Positions 27,262 through 36,047 of a stretch of DNA of 64,000 nt are shown here, piece by piece. Source of the DNA: Mesonia mobilis DSM 19841. GTDB taxonomy: Bacteria; Bacteroidota; Bacteroidia; Flavobacteriales; Flavobacteriaceae. Position numbers and translations under genes: made by a program. How positions within the stretch are numbered: the stretch's first letter is position 1; each line of letters begins with the position of its first letter. The stretch covers positions 1 through 64,000 of the forward strand of contig NZ_AUHX01000015.1 in the NCBI RefSeq assembly GCF_000423405.1. The letters run 5' to 3'. The notes under the pieces were generated by a model that did not search any database, had not been told where the DNA came from, and saw nothing but the letters and a program-made list of their open reading frames with translations.

Positions 27262-28344
27262 ATGAGAAGAAAACAATTTCGTATTTTAGGAGTAATGTCG
27301 GGGACTTCGTTAGATGGTATCGATCTGGCTTACTTAGCGTTTACAAGGGAAAATGGCTGGGAAGCTTCTATTTTAAAGGCGGAAACGATTCCGTATCCTC
27401 AAAAATGGGTTGAGGTTTTAAAAGCTTCTTCGGAATTATCTCGACCTGAAATTACTGCTTTAGATGAAAAATATACTGATTACTTAGCTGAAATTATTCA
27501 GCAATTCATTCAGAAAAATAAAATAGAAAAGCTTGATGCGGTTTGCTCTCACGGGCATACGGTTTTGCATCAACCGGAAGAAGGTTTTACTGTTCAGATC
27601 GGGAATTTACCCAAGCTGGCAACAATACTTCAGCAAAAAGTAGTTTGTGATTTTCGAGTGCAAGATGTAGAATTGGGCGGACAAGGAGCTCCGCTAGTGC
27701 CTATTGGGGATCGTTTATTGTTTTCTGATTATGATTATTGTTTGAATTTAGGGGGCTTTGCCAATATTTCGAGGGAAATTGAATTTGAAACTGAAACTGA
27801 AAGTAAGCGGATCGCGTATGATATTTGTCCGGTAAATACGGTATTGAATGAATATGCTTCTCGATTGGGTTTTGCCTTTGATCGTGATGGAGCAATTGCC
27901 CGAAATGCTGAGGTAAATCAAAACTTATTAAAAGAGTTAAATGCGTTGAGTTTCTACCAACAAAAACCGCCAAAATCTTTAGGGATTGAATGGGTTAATT
28001 CAGTGATTTTTCCAATTCTGGAAAAAAGCGAAAGCACTTCCGAAGAAATTATTGCCACGTTTACTCAGCATGTGGCGGTTCAGCTTTCAGAAAATATTCA
28101 ACATCATTCCTCTCGAAAAGTATTGGTAACCGGTGGTGGCGCTTTTAATACTTATCTAATAGAACTACTTCAGCAAAAGACGAAAGCTCAGATTATTCTT
28201 CCGCAGAAAAATCTTATCGAATTTAAGGAAGCACTCATTTTTGGCTTTTTGGGAGTCTTACGTTTAGAAAATGAAATTAACGTTTTAGCAAGTGTAACGG
28301 GAGCTTCAAAAAACCATTCTTCTGGGAAAATATTTGAAGTCTAA
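27262..28344 (+). CDS. anmK: Anhydro-N-acetylmuramic acid kinase
   Basis: Peptidoglycan-recycling enzyme that opens and phosphorylates 1,6-anhydro-MurNAc to MurNAc-6-phosphate. 360 residues, the usual length. The ATP-binding motif GVMSGTSLDGIDLAYL opens the protein. CSHGHTV and FRVQDVELGGQGAPLVPIGD, with the catalytic Asp region, follow, then LNLGGFANIS and VTGGGAFN in the second actin-like lobe. It diverges from the acyl-CoA dehydrogenase gene. The downstream amino-acid dehydrogenase has its own promoter box. Confidence 0.95.
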   Translation: MRRKQFRILGVMSGTSLDGIDLAYLAFTRENGWEASILKAETIPYPQKWVEVLKASSELSRPEITALDEKYTDYLAEIIQQFIQKNKIEKLDAVCSHGHTVLHQPEEGFTVQIGNLPKLATILQQKVVCDFRVQDVELGGQGAPLVPIGDRLLFSDYDYCLNLGGFANISREIEFETETESKRIAYDICPVNTVLNEYASRLGFAFDRDGAIARNAEVNQNLLKELNALSFYQQKPPKSLGIEWVNSVIFPILEKSESTSEEIIATFTQHVAVQLSENIQHHSSRKVLVTGGGAFNTYLIELLQQKTKAQIILPQKNLIEFKEALIFGFLGVLRLENEINVLASVTGASKNHSSGKIFEV

Positions 28345-28383
28345 AAAATTAAGATTTCATTCACAAACACCTTAAGGTTTAAC

Positions 28384-28391
28384 TATATTTG
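28384..28391 (+). promoter_or_regulatory. −7 box upstream of the amino-acid dehydrogenase
   Basis: TATATTTG matches the TAnnTTTG consensus 27 nt before the ATG at 28419. No convincing −33 TTG is visible at the right distance. Confidence 0.45.
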
Positions 28392-28418
28392 TGAGCGAAA
28401 ATTAAGATTTTTTTAGAT

Positions 28419-29645
28419 ATGAAAGAATTACTTGAGATATACGAAAATAAACAACCTGAAATCGTTTTTAATTGGAAAGACTCTGAAACCGAGGCTGAAG
28501 GCTGGACGGTGATCAACTCTTTGCGTGGTGGTGCTGCCGGCGGTGGTACACGTATGCGTGAAGGTTTAGATATGAACGAGGTACTTTCTTTAGCCAAAAC
28601 GATGGAAGTGAAATTTACGGTTTCTGGTCCGGCAATTGGCGGAGCAAAATCGGGAATTAATTTCGATCCGCAAGATCCGCGTAAAAAAGGAGTTTTGGAG
28701 CGTTGGTATAAGGCTGTTTCGCCATTATTAAAAAGTTATTATGGTACCGGTGGCGATTTAAATGTAGATGAAATTCACGAAGTAATCCCCATTACTGAAA
28801 ATTGTGGAGTTTGGCATCCGCAAGAAGGTGTTTTTGCAGGTCATTTTCAACCCACAGATGCCGATAAAATTAATCGAATCGGTCAGCTTCGTCAAGGAGT
28901 GATCAAAGTTTTAGAAAATACGACTTACTCACCAGATGTTTCGAGAAAATATACCGTGGCCGATATGATTACCGGTTATGGTGTGGCAGAAGCTGTTCGT
29001 CATTATTACGAAATTTACGGTGGTGATGTAAAAGGAAAACGTGCTGTAGTGCAAGGTTTTGGTAATGTAGGTTCTGCGGCAGCTTATTACTTAGCGCAAA
29101 TGGGTGCTAAAGTGGTAGGAATTATCGATCGTGCCGGCGGATTAATTAATGAAGAAGGTTTTTCTTTTGAAGAGATCAAGCAATTATTCTTAGAGAAAAA
29201 AGGAAATACCTTGGCTGCTGAAAATTTAATTCCGTTTGAAGAAGTGAATAAAAAAGTTTGGGCTTTAGAAACAGAAATTTTTGCTCCTTGTGCAGCATCA
29301 AGATTGATCACGCAAGAACAAATTTCTAAGTTGATCGAGACCGGTTTAGAAGTGATTTCTTGTGGAGCAAACGTCCCATTTGCCGATAAAGAAATTTTCT
29401 TCGGAAGTATTATGGAAGATACCGACCAGCGTGTGAGTTTAATTCCAGATTTTATTTCTAATTGCGGTATGGCACGTGTGTTTGCCTATTTTATGGAAAG
29501 AAGAGTGCAAATGACCGATGAAGCGATCTTTAATGATACTTCGATGACGATTAGAAATGCCATTCAAAATACATTTGATAATAACAGCAGTAAAACCAAC
29601 ATTAGCAAAACCGCTTTCGAGATTGCATTAAAACAATTAGTGTAA
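28419..29645 (+). CDS. Glu/Leu/Phe/Val dehydrogenase (leucine dehydrogenase-like)
   Basis: NAD(P)-dependent oxidative deaminase of amino acids, 408 residues. The substrate domain holds SLRGGAAGGGTRMREG and GPAIGGAKSGINFDP, whose Lys is the conserved catalytic/substrate residue. The cofactor domain begins VVQGFGNVGSAAAYYLAQMG. It is longer than Bacillus leucine dehydrogenase (about 365). Bacteroidota members of this type are usually annotated as leucine- or generic Glu/Leu/Phe/Val dehydrogenases. Exact substrate is uncertain. The antiporter gene follows after 30 bp and may be co-transcribed. Confidence 0.88.
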   Translation: MKELLEIYENKQPEIVFNWKDSETEAEGWTVINSLRGGAAGGGTRMREGLDMNEVLSLAKTMEVKFTVSGPAIGGAKSGINFDPQDPRKKGVLERWYKAVSPLLKSYYGTGGDLNVDEIHEVIPITENCGVWHPQEGVFAGHFQPTDADKINRIGQLRQGVIKVLENTTYSPDVSRKYTVADMITGYGVAEAVRHYYEIYGGDVKGKRAVVQGFGNVGSAAAYYLAQMGAKVVGIIDRAGGLINEEGFSFEEIKQLFLEKKGNTLAAENLIPFEEVNKKVWALETEIFAPCAASRLITQEQISKLIETGLEVISCGANVPFADKEIFFGSIMEDTDQRVSLIPDFISNCGMARVFAYFMERRVQMTDEAIFNDTSMTIRNAIQNTFDNNSSKTNISKTAFEIALKQLV

Positions 29646-29675
29646 TTATAAAATTAACCTACTTTATCGAGAAAA

Positions 29676-31145
29676 ATGCTTAAAAATTTTTTGGGGAATA
29701 GTCCCTTATGGTTAAAATATACCATACTATCATTTTTGGTTCTTAACGTTTTTGCAAATTTTTTATTAGGACCAACTGTTACAGCCTGGATTTTTATAGC
29801 AGAATTTATTTTCTGCTTAGCGATGGCTTTAAAATGTTACCCGTTACAAACCGGCGGATTGTTAGCTTTAGAAATTCTCATTCTAAAGTTAACCTCTCCG
29901 GAAGCCGCAAAAGAAGAAGTGATTCAGAATTTTGAAGTGATTTTCCTCTTGATGTTTATGGTGGCAGGGATCTATTTTATGAAACCTTTACTCATGTTTA
30001 TTTTTAGTAAAGTGTTCACCAAAATTAAGTCGAAGCTTTTTCTCTCGTTACTCTTTTTAATTTTAGCGGCGGTGCTTTCAGCATTTTTAGATGCACTTAC
30101 CGTGACTGCGGTTTTAATTAGTGTAGCCGTAGGTTTTTATGGTGTTTATCACAGAATACAATCGGCAAATACCGATTATAATGATAGTGGAGTTTTAGAC
30201 CGTAAAGAATTAAGTGGAGAAACTTTGGAAGAATTTAAATCTTTTCTTCGAAGTTTAATTATGCACGGAGTGGTAGGTACTGCTTTAGGTGGAGTTTGTA
30301 CGTTGGTGGGTGAACCTCAAAACCTGTTGATCGGTGAGAAAATGGGTTGGGACTTTATCGACTTTTTCGTAAGAATGTCTCCGGTAACACTTCCTGTTTT
30401 ATTTGCCGGATTATTAACAACTATTATTTTAGAAACGACCGGTTGGTTTGGTTTTGGACAAAAACTACCTAAAGTTGCTCGAACGATTATTGAAAATTAT
30501 ACGAAAGAAGAAGATCGTAAGCGAACTAAATCACAAAAATTCGGTTTAATTGTTCAGGCGATTTCTGCGGTGTTTTTAATTATCGGGTTGGCGCTTCATT
30601 TGGCTCCCGTAGGCTTTATTGGTTTGGGATTAATCATTGTGCAAACTGCCTTTATGGGAATTACCGATGAACACAGTATCGGGAAAGCTTTTGAAGAAGC
30701 ACTGCCATTCACAGGTCTAATCGTAGTATTTTTTGTGATCGTAGCAATGATTCATGATCAACATTTATTTCATCCGATCATTCATTGGGCGCTTTCATTA
30801 GATACCGCAACGCAGCCTTCCGTATTTTATGCGGCAAATGGATTATTGTCGATGATTAGTGATAATGTTTTTGTAGCTACCGTTTATATTGGTGAAGTAA
30901 AAGATGCTTTCGATGCGGGAAATATTTCAAGAGAACATTTTGAAAAATTAGCGATCGCGATCAATACAGGTACAAATTTACCAAGTGTTGCCACACCAAA
31001 TGGTCAGGCAGCATTTTTATTCTTATTAACTTCGTCGTTAGCACCACTTATTAATCTATCTTATTTTAAGATGGTAAAAATGGCACTTCCGTACACAATA
31101 GTTTTAGCCGGAATTGGCTTTTTAGGAATTTGGTTTTTTTTGTAA
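29676..31145 (+). CDS. nhaB: Na+/H+ antiporter, NhaB-type
   Basis: Polytopic inner-membrane protein of 489 residues with about 12 helices. It begins [20 protein letters not shown], as NhaB proteins do, and contains [44 protein letters not shown] and [20 protein letters not shown], all NhaB family motifs. It would export Na+ in exchange for protons, sensible for a marine-type organism. No terminator is visible before exbB, 83 bp downstream. Confidence 0.88.
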   Translation: MLKNFLGNSPLWLKYTILSFLVLNVFANFLLGPTVTAWIFIAEFIFCLAMALKCYPLQTGGLLALEILILKLTSPEAAKEEVIQNFEVIFLLMFMVAGIYFMKPLLMFIFSKVFTKIKSKLFLSLLFLILAAVLSAFLDALTVTAVLISVAVGFYGVYHRIQSANTDYNDSGVLDRKELSGETLEEFKSFLRSLIMHGVVGTALGGVCTLVGEPQNLLIGEKMGWDFIDFFVRMSPVTLPVLFAGLLTTIILETTGWFGFGQKLPKVARTIIENYTKEEDRKRTKSQKFGLIVQAISAVFLIIGLALHLAPVGFIGLGLIIVQTAFMGITDEHSIGKAFEEALPFTGLIVVFFVIVAMIHDQHLFHPIIHWALSLDTATQPSVFYAANGLLSMISDNVFVATVYIGEVKDAFDAGNISREHFEKLAIAINTGTNLPSVATPNGQAAFLFLLTSSLAPLINLSYFKMVKMALPYTIVLAGIGFLGIWFFL

Positions 31146-31228
31146 TCAATAATAAATAACTTAGCTTTATCACAAGAATATAATTTATTCAAATATTTAA
31201 CGTTATTCTTTTAAACTAAACAGAACTT

Positions 31229-31921
31229 ATGCTAGCTACATTTTTGCAAGAAGCGGTTGAAGAAACAGCCGAGCAAATGCCGGAAGAAAAGACCTTGTCT
31301 TTTATAGAATTGATTTTAGATGGTGGTATTGCAGGTACAGTTGTAATTGCCATTCTATTTGTTCTACTTATTGTGGCATTATATATTTATTTTGAACGTC
31401 TTTTTGCAGTTAAGGCAGCTTCGAAAACCGATGTGAATTTCATGTCACAAATTAAAGATCACGTAGCTAATGGAAATATTGAAGCGGCTAAAATTAGATG
31501 TGCGCAAGAAAATTCTCCGGTAGCGCGATTAACTGCTAAAGGAGTTTCTAGAATCGGTAGTCCGTTAGAAGATATCAATACTGCTATCGAAAATGCCGGT
31601 CGATTAGAGGTTTATAACTTAGAAAAGAACGTTTCTGTTTTGGCAACAATTGCAGGAGCGGGACCAATGATTGGTTTCTTAGGAACTGTAATTGGTATGG
31701 TTTTGGCATTCCACGAATTAGCATCAAGTAGTGGGCAAGCAGAAATGGGAAGTTTAGCTGAAGGTATTTACGTAGCGATGACTACCACCGTTGCCGGATT
31801 AATTGTCGGGATTATTGCATATATTGGTTACAACCACTTAGTAGTGAAAACCGATAAAGTTGTTCATCAAATGGAAGCTACCGCAGTAGATTTCTTAGAC
31901 TTATTAAACGAACCCGCTTAA
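31229..31921 (+). CDS. exbB: MotA/TolQ/ExbB proton channel protein
   Basis: 230-residue inner-membrane component of a TonB energising complex. An N-terminal helix (about 30–52) is followed by a cytoplasmic loop. The two-helix core reads VLATIAGAGPMIGFLGTVIGMVLAF and MTTTVAGLIVGIIAYIGYN, the conserved proton-channel region. The gene is followed by exbD after 1 bp and by tonB, giving a complete ExbB–ExbD–TonB set. It energises outer-membrane TonB-dependent (SusC-like) receptors. Confidence 0.93.
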   Translation: MLATFLQEAVEETAEQMPEEKTLSFIELILDGGIAGTVVIAILFVLLIVALYIYFERLFAVKAASKTDVNFMSQIKDHVANGNIEAAKIRCAQENSPVARLTAKGVSRIGSPLEDINTAIENAGRLEVYNLEKNVSVLATIAGAGPMIGFLGTVIGMVLAFHELASSSGQAEMGSLAEGIYVAMTTTVAGLIVGIIAYIGYNHLVVKTDKVVHQMEATAVDFLDLLNEPA

Positions 31922-31922
31922 T

Positions 31923-32312
31923 ATGAATTTAAGAGGAAGAAATAAAGTAAGTCCAGAATTCAATATGTCGTCGATGACAGATATTGTATTCTTATTATTG
32001 GTGTTCTTTATGTTGACTTCTCCTGCTGTTACTCCCGAAGCTTTAGATTTACTTTTACCAAAAGCGAAAGGAAAAACAAGTAACCAGCAAAACGTTGCCG
32101 TAAGTATCAACAAAGATCTAGAGGTTTTTATTAATTCAGAACAAATCAATAAAAATCAATTAGAAATAGAATTGCAAAGACGTTTACGTGGCGAAGAAGA
32201 TCCAACCATTATTTTGAGAGCAGAGCAAAGCGTGCCTATTCAAGATGCAGTGAATGTGATGGATATTGCAAAACGTAATAAATATAAAATTGTATTAGCG
32301 GTTAAACCGTAA
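31923..32312 (+). CDS. exbD: ExbD/TolR family biopolymer transporter
   Basis: 129 residues with one N-terminal helix. Asp20 in SSMTDIVFLLLVFFM is the conserved protonatable residue. The periplasmic domain follows (VSINKDLEVFINSEQI, PTIILRAEQSVPIQDAVNVMD). Short intergenic spacings to exbB (1 bp) and tonB (5 bp) indicate one operon and complex. Confidence 0.94.
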   Translation: MNLRGRNKVSPEFNMSSMTDIVFLLLVFFMLTSPAVTPEALDLLLPKAKGKTSNQQNVAVSINKDLEVFINSEQINKNQLEIELQRRLRGEEDPTIILRAEQSVPIQDAVNVMDIAKRNKYKIVLAVKP

Positions 32313-32317
32313 TCATT

Positions 32318-33193
32318 ATGGCTTTATTTGAAACGAAATACGAGAAAAAATCTGCTACGATCACTGCAGTGATTTCAGGATTAATCTTAATCCTGCTTTT
32401 CTTGTTTGGTTTCACCTATTTAGATCCGCCACCGGAAAATGGAATTGCGGTTAATTTTGGTACATCAGATGTCGGTTCAGGAGATGTTCAGCCAACAGAA
32501 CCGGTACAATCTGCTCCGCAGCAAAACACTGCTCAGCCTACGCCACCACAACCTACAGAAACTACTCCCGAAGTAAAAGATGAGGTTGTTACTCAAGATA
32601 CAGAAACAGCTCCGGTAATTGAAAAGGAAGAAGAAAAGAAAGTTGAAAAAGAGCAACCTAAAGAACAGCCTAAGGAGAAACCTGTTGAAACTACAGAAAC
32701 TCCAAAAGAGGTGAAAGAAACCAAAGAGGTTAAAAAGCCTGATCCTAAACCTGATAAAAATACTTCAGATGCGTTGAATAGTTTAATCAACGGACCTAAA
32801 AAAGACGGTAAAGCTAACGGAGGAGAAGGTAACGATAATCAACCCGGTGATAAAGGAGATCCCAATGGTGATCCTAATGCTTCGAGTTATTATGGGCAAG
32901 GTAAAGGGTTGGATGGTGATGGGAATTATCGTTTAGGCGGAAGAAAAGCCTTGAATAAAGAGAAATTTGTTCAAGATTGTAACGAGTCGGGTATTGTCGT
33001 GGTGAAAATTGAAGTGAATCAACGCGGGCAGGTAATTAATGCTGTTCCCGGAGCTAAAGGAACCACCAATAATGCGAGTTGTTTAATGGAGCCGGCTAGA
33101 AGAGCAGCTTTGGCTACCAAATTTAATAGCGATGCCGATGCGCCTGTAAAGCAAACCGGTTATATCGAATACGAGTTTAAACTTTCCGAGTAA
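32318..33193 (+). CDS. tonB: TonB energy transducer
   Basis: 291 residues. A cytoplasmic start and one membrane helix (about 15–35) are followed by a long Pro/Glu/Lys/Thr-rich periplasm-spanning segment (about 60–160), a Gly/Asn/Asp-rich linker (about 165–205) and a C-terminal TonB-like domain (about 215–291) with VVVKIEVNQRGQVINAVPG and TGYIEYEFKLSE. The C-terminal domain is a little shorter than E. coli TonB but typical for Bacteroidota. It acts with the upstream exbB and exbD. Confidence 0.9.
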   Translation: MALFETKYEKKSATITAVISGLILILLFLFGFTYLDPPPENGIAVNFGTSDVGSGDVQPTEPVQSAPQQNTAQPTPPQPTETTPEVKDEVVTQDTETAPVIEKEEEKKVEKEQPKEQPKEKPVETTETPKEVKETKEVKKPDPKPDKNTSDALNSLINGPKKDGKANGGEGNDNQPGDKGDPNGDPNASSYYGQGKGLDGDGNYRLGGRKALNKEKFVQDCNESGIVVVKIEVNQRGQVINAVPGAKGTTNNASCLMEPARRAALATKFNSDADAPVKQTGYIEYEFKLSE

Positions 33194-33211
33194 GAATTTA
33201 ATTTTTATTTC

Positions 33212-34432
33212 ATGGCTTCATACCAAGAAACCCTTGATTGGATGTTTCAGCAACTTCCTATGTATCAAAAACAGGGAAAGACGGCTTTTAAAAAAGATCT
33301 CACCAATATTTTAAAGTTTGCAGAAGAACTTCAGCAACCGCAAGAAAAGTTTAAAACAATTCACGTAGGCGGTACGAATGGTAAAGGTTCAACCAGTCAT
33401 ATGTTAGCTTCGGTATTGCAAGAAGCAGGTTACAAAGTGGGTTTGTATACCTCACCTCATTTAAAAGATTACCGAGAGCGAATTAAGATCAACGGGCAAA
33501 TGATCTCTGAAAGTTTTGTAGTTGAATTTATTCAGCAACATCAAGATTTTTTAGCTACACAACAACTTTCTTTTTTTGAAATGAGTGTAGGCATGGCTTT
33601 TCAGTATTTTTCTGAAGAAAAGGTAGATATTGCAGTAATTGAAGTAGGTTTAGGCGGAAGATTAGATTCGACGAACATCATCACTCCGGAAGTTTCAGTA
33701 ATTACAAATATTGGCTTAGATCACACGCAGTTTTTAGGGAATACTTATGAAGCTATTGCTTATGAAAAGGCCGGGATCATCAAAAATAATATTCCGGTTG
33801 TTATAGGAGAAACTTTAGCGGAAACAAAAAATGTTTTTCAGCAGAAAGCCAATGCTATGAATAGTTGTATTGTTTTTGCGGAAGATAATGAGTTTACTGA
33901 AATAGATTCAGACCTAAAAGGAAGCTATCAGATTTACAATAAGAGAACCGTCTTAACTGCTTTAGAAGTGCTGAAGTCTGTTGGCTGGCAATTAGATGAT
34001 CAATCCATAAGCAGGGGAATTGCGAACACTGTAAAAAATACCGGTTTGCGTGGACGTTGGGAAGTTTTACAAACCGAGCCTAAAGCAATTTGCGATACCG
34101 CGCATAATAAAGAAGGCTTAAAATTTGTACTCCAACAATTGCAAGAAGAGCCATTTGAGCAATTACACATTGTTTTAGGAGTAGTAAACGATAAAGATTT
34201 AGAGAGTATTTTACCTTTATTTCCTAAAAACGCCACTTATTATTTTTGTAAACCGAACGTTCCTCGTGGACTTGATGAAAAAGAATTAGAAAAAAAATCA
34301 AAAAGTTTTAATTTGTTGGGAAGAGCTTTTTCTTCTGTTGAAAAAGCCTATTTAGCTGCTAATGAGAAGGCTAAAAACACCGATTTAATTTATGTTGGCG
34401 GTAGTACATTTACGGTCGCAGAAATAATTTGA
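33212..34432 (+). CDS. folC: Folylpolyglutamate synthase / dihydrofolate synthase
   Basis: Mur-ligase family enzyme adding glutamate to (dihydro)folate. 406 residues. The P-loop is VGGTNGKGS (52–60); the family regions YTSPHLKDYRERIKING, VIEVGLGGRLDSTNII and ITNIGLDHTQFLG follow in order. The C-terminal domain contains CDTAHNKEGLKFVL. It begins 18 bp after tonB and may be the last gene of that operon. No clear hairpin follows before the tRNA promoter. Confidence 0.95.
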   Translation: MASYQETLDWMFQQLPMYQKQGKTAFKKDLTNILKFAEELQQPQEKFKTIHVGGTNGKGSTSHMLASVLQEAGYKVGLYTSPHLKDYRERIKINGQMISESFVVEFIQQHQDFLATQQLSFFEMSVGMAFQYFSEEKVDIAVIEVGLGGRLDSTNIITPEVSVITNIGLDHTQFLGNTYEAIAYEKAGIIKNNIPVVIGETLAETKNVFQQKANAMNSCIVFAEDNEFTEIDSDLKGSYQIYNKRTVLTALEVLKSVGWQLDDQSISRGIANTVKNTGLRGRWEVLQTEPKAICDTAHNKEGLKFVLQQLQEEPFEQLHIVLGVVNDKDLESILPLFPKNATYYFCKPNVPRGLDEKELEKKSKSFNLLGRAFSSVEKAYLAANEKAKNTDLIYVGGSTFTVAEII

Positions 34433-34450
34433 AAAAAATATTTTTTTTAT

Positions 34451-34480
34451 TTGGTGGAATGTAAAAAACACTTATATTTG
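34451..34480 (+). promoter_or_regulatory. Promoter of the valine tRNA genes
   Basis: TTG (34451–34453), 19-nt spacer, TATATTTG (34473–34480): a full match to the Bacteroidota −33/−7 consensus, placed 21 nt before the mature 5' end of the first tRNA. It begins about 18 nt after the folC stop. Confidence 0.75.
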
Positions 34481-34501
34481 CACTCGCATTACAACAACAG
34501 A

Positions 34502-34576
34502 GGGCAATTAGCTCAGTTGGTTCAGAGCACCTCGTTTACACCGAGGGGGTCGGGGGTTCGAATCCCTCATTGCCCA
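34502..34576 (+). tRNA. tRNA-Val (anticodon UAC)
   Basis: Cloverleaf by eye: acceptor GGGCAAT/ATTGCCC, D arm GCTC/GAGC, anticodon stem CCTCG/CGAGG around loop TTTACAC (anticodon TAC), T arm GGGGG–TTCGAAT–CCCTC, discriminator A. 75 nt; the CCA end is not encoded. Reads GUA and, by wobble, other valine codons. Confidence 0.96.
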
Positions 34577-34577
34577 C

Positions 34578-34613
34578 AAAAAACCCGAAGTGAAAACTTC
34601 GGGTTTTTCTTTT
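34578..34613 (+). terminator. Hairpin terminator between the two valine tRNAs
   Basis: 11-bp perfect stem AAACCCGAAGT (34581–34591) / ACTTCGGGTTT (34596–34606), GAAA tetraloop, T-rich tail. It sits directly after the first tRNA and ends about 10 nt before the second tRNA. Confidence 0.85.
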
Positions 34614-34622
34614 AATAAATGC

Positions 34623-34697
34623 GGGTCATTAACTCAGTTGGTTCAGAGTGTTACCTTGACAGGGTAGAAGTCACTGGTTCGAATCCAGTATGACCCA
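34623..34697 (+). tRNA. tRNA-Val (anticodon GAC)
   Basis: Acceptor GGGTCAT/ATGACCC, D arm ACTC/GAGT, anticodon stem TTACC/GGTAG around loop TTGACAG (anticodon GAC, with one T·G closing pair), T arm ACTGG–TTCGAAT–CCAGT, discriminator A, no encoded CCA. It reads GUC/GUU. There is no separate promoter that I can see. It ends 7 bp before the convergent murF stop. Confidence 0.95.
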
Positions 34698-34704
34698 CTT
34701 CTTT

Positions 34705-35982
34705 TTATAGAACTTCTAGAATTCTTTCTAATGCCATTCCTCGAGAACCCTTAATGAGGATGGTGGATTCCTTAAAATTATTTCTTTGAATGTAATTTTT
34801 TAAATCTTCGAAATTTTCGAATTTTAATACCTCTTGTGTTGAAGTTTGATAGAAATTTTTTCCGCAAACCATCATGTTAGAAAATTCAAGTTTTTCTAAA
34901 AGATCAATAATGATTTGATGTTCTTCTGCTGAGGTATCTCCAACTTCAAACATATCACCTAAAATGGCAATTTTATTTTTTGCAGGAATGGCTTCTAAAT
35001 TCTCTAAGGCAGCTTTCATGCTTGTAGGATTTGCATTGTAAGCATCAAGAATAATTTGGTTAGAGTTCTGATCGATGATCTGCGATCTGTTATTAGTAGG
35101 TTGGTAACTTTCAATAGCTTCTTTAATTGCTTTTGCGGGTATTTTAAAATACTTGCCAATGCATATTGCTGCTGCAATATTTTTAGCGTTATAAGTCCCG
35201 ATGAGCTGTGAATTTATTTGGGTGTCTTCGGTCTTAATTTTTACAAATGGATCGGCTTTTAAAAAGGTAATTTGGTGGCTGGCATTTTTACCTTCACTGA
35301 AAGAAATAATATCAGTTCCTTTGCTTTTTTCAACCTGAATTTTATCATCATAATTAATGAAAATGGTCTTATTATTTTTAATGAGGTAATTGTATAATTC
35401 ACTTTTGCCTTTAATCACTCCTTCAACTCCGCCGAAACCTTCTAAGTGGGCTTTTCCGAAGTTTGTGATGTAGCCGTAATCGGGATGCGCGATTTTGCAT
35501 AGGGAAGCAATTTCTCCTTGATGATTTGCGCCCATTTCAACAATGCCAAATTCCGTTTCTTTATTCATCGATAATAAAGTCAAGGGGACGCCAATATGGT
35601 TGTTTAAATTACCTTGCGTAGAAACGGTTTTGTATTTTTTTGAAAGCACTTCTCTGATTAACTCCTTGGTAGTGGTTTTTCCGTTACTTCCTGTTATTGA
35701 TAAAATAGGTAAGTTTAAATATTTTCGATGATAAGCAGCGAGTTTTTGTAGTGTATCAAGTCCATCTTCAACTTTGATGATATGATCGTTTTGTTCTTCG
35801 GGTTCTTCGTCTACAATGGAATAATTTGCGCCTAGTTCTAAAGCTTTAACTGCAAAATTATTTCCGTTGAAATTATCACCTTTTAAAGCAAGGTATAAAT
35901 TCCCTTTTTTTAGTTTTCTAGTGTCGGTGCAGATGCCTGTACTTTCTAAAAATAACTGGTGTAGTTGGCTTAATTCTTTCAT
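34705..35982 (-). CDS. murF: UDP-MurNAc-tripeptide–D-Ala-D-Ala ligase
   Basis: Cytoplasmic cell-wall enzyme that joins D-Ala-D-Ala to the UDP-MurNAc-tripeptide. 425 residues. ICTDTRKLKKGNLYLALKGD marks the N-terminal UDP-binding domain; the P-loop ITGSNGKTTT is at 96–105; FGIVEMGANHQGEI, LDAYNANPTSMKAAL and AILGDMFEVG are MurF signatures. It starts about 14 nt downstream of the gldJ terminator hairpin, so its promoter is either within that hairpin or transcription reads through. Convergent with tRNA-Val(GAC). Confidence 0.95.
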   Translation of the reverse strand: MKELSQLHQLFLESTGICTDTRKLKKGNLYLALKGDNFNGNNFAVKALELGANYSIVDEEPEEQNDHIIKVEDGLDTLQKLAAYHRKYLNLPILSITGSNGKTTTKELIREVLSKKYKTVSTQGNLNNHIGVPLTLLSMNKETEFGIVEMGANHQGEIASLCKIAHPDYGYITNFGKAHLEGFGGVEGVIKGKSELYNYLIKNNKTIFINYDDKIQVEKSKGTDIISFSEGKNASHQITFLKADPFVKIKTEDTQINSQLIGTYNAKNIAAAICIGKYFKIPAKAIKEAIESYQPTNNRSQIIDQNSNQIILDAYNANPTSMKAALENLEAIPAKNKIAILGDMFEVGDTSAEEHQIIIDLLEKLEFSNMMVCGKNFYQTSTQEVLKFENFEDLKNYIQRNNFKESTILIKGSRGMALERILEVL

Positions 35983-35995
35983 AAAAATAAAGATA

Positions 35996-36028
35996 TAAAA
36001 AAAGCCCTTTCAGAAAGAAAGGGCTTTT
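35996..36028 (-). terminator. gldJ terminator abutting murF
   Basis: Perfect 11-bp stem AAAGCCCTTTC (36001–36011) / GAAAGGGCTTT (36017–36027) with an AGAAA loop and a T run on the minus strand. It lies 20 nt past the gldJ stop and about 14 nt before the murF start codon. Confidence 0.82.
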
Positions 36029-36047
36029 AAATCTTACAAAAATATTA

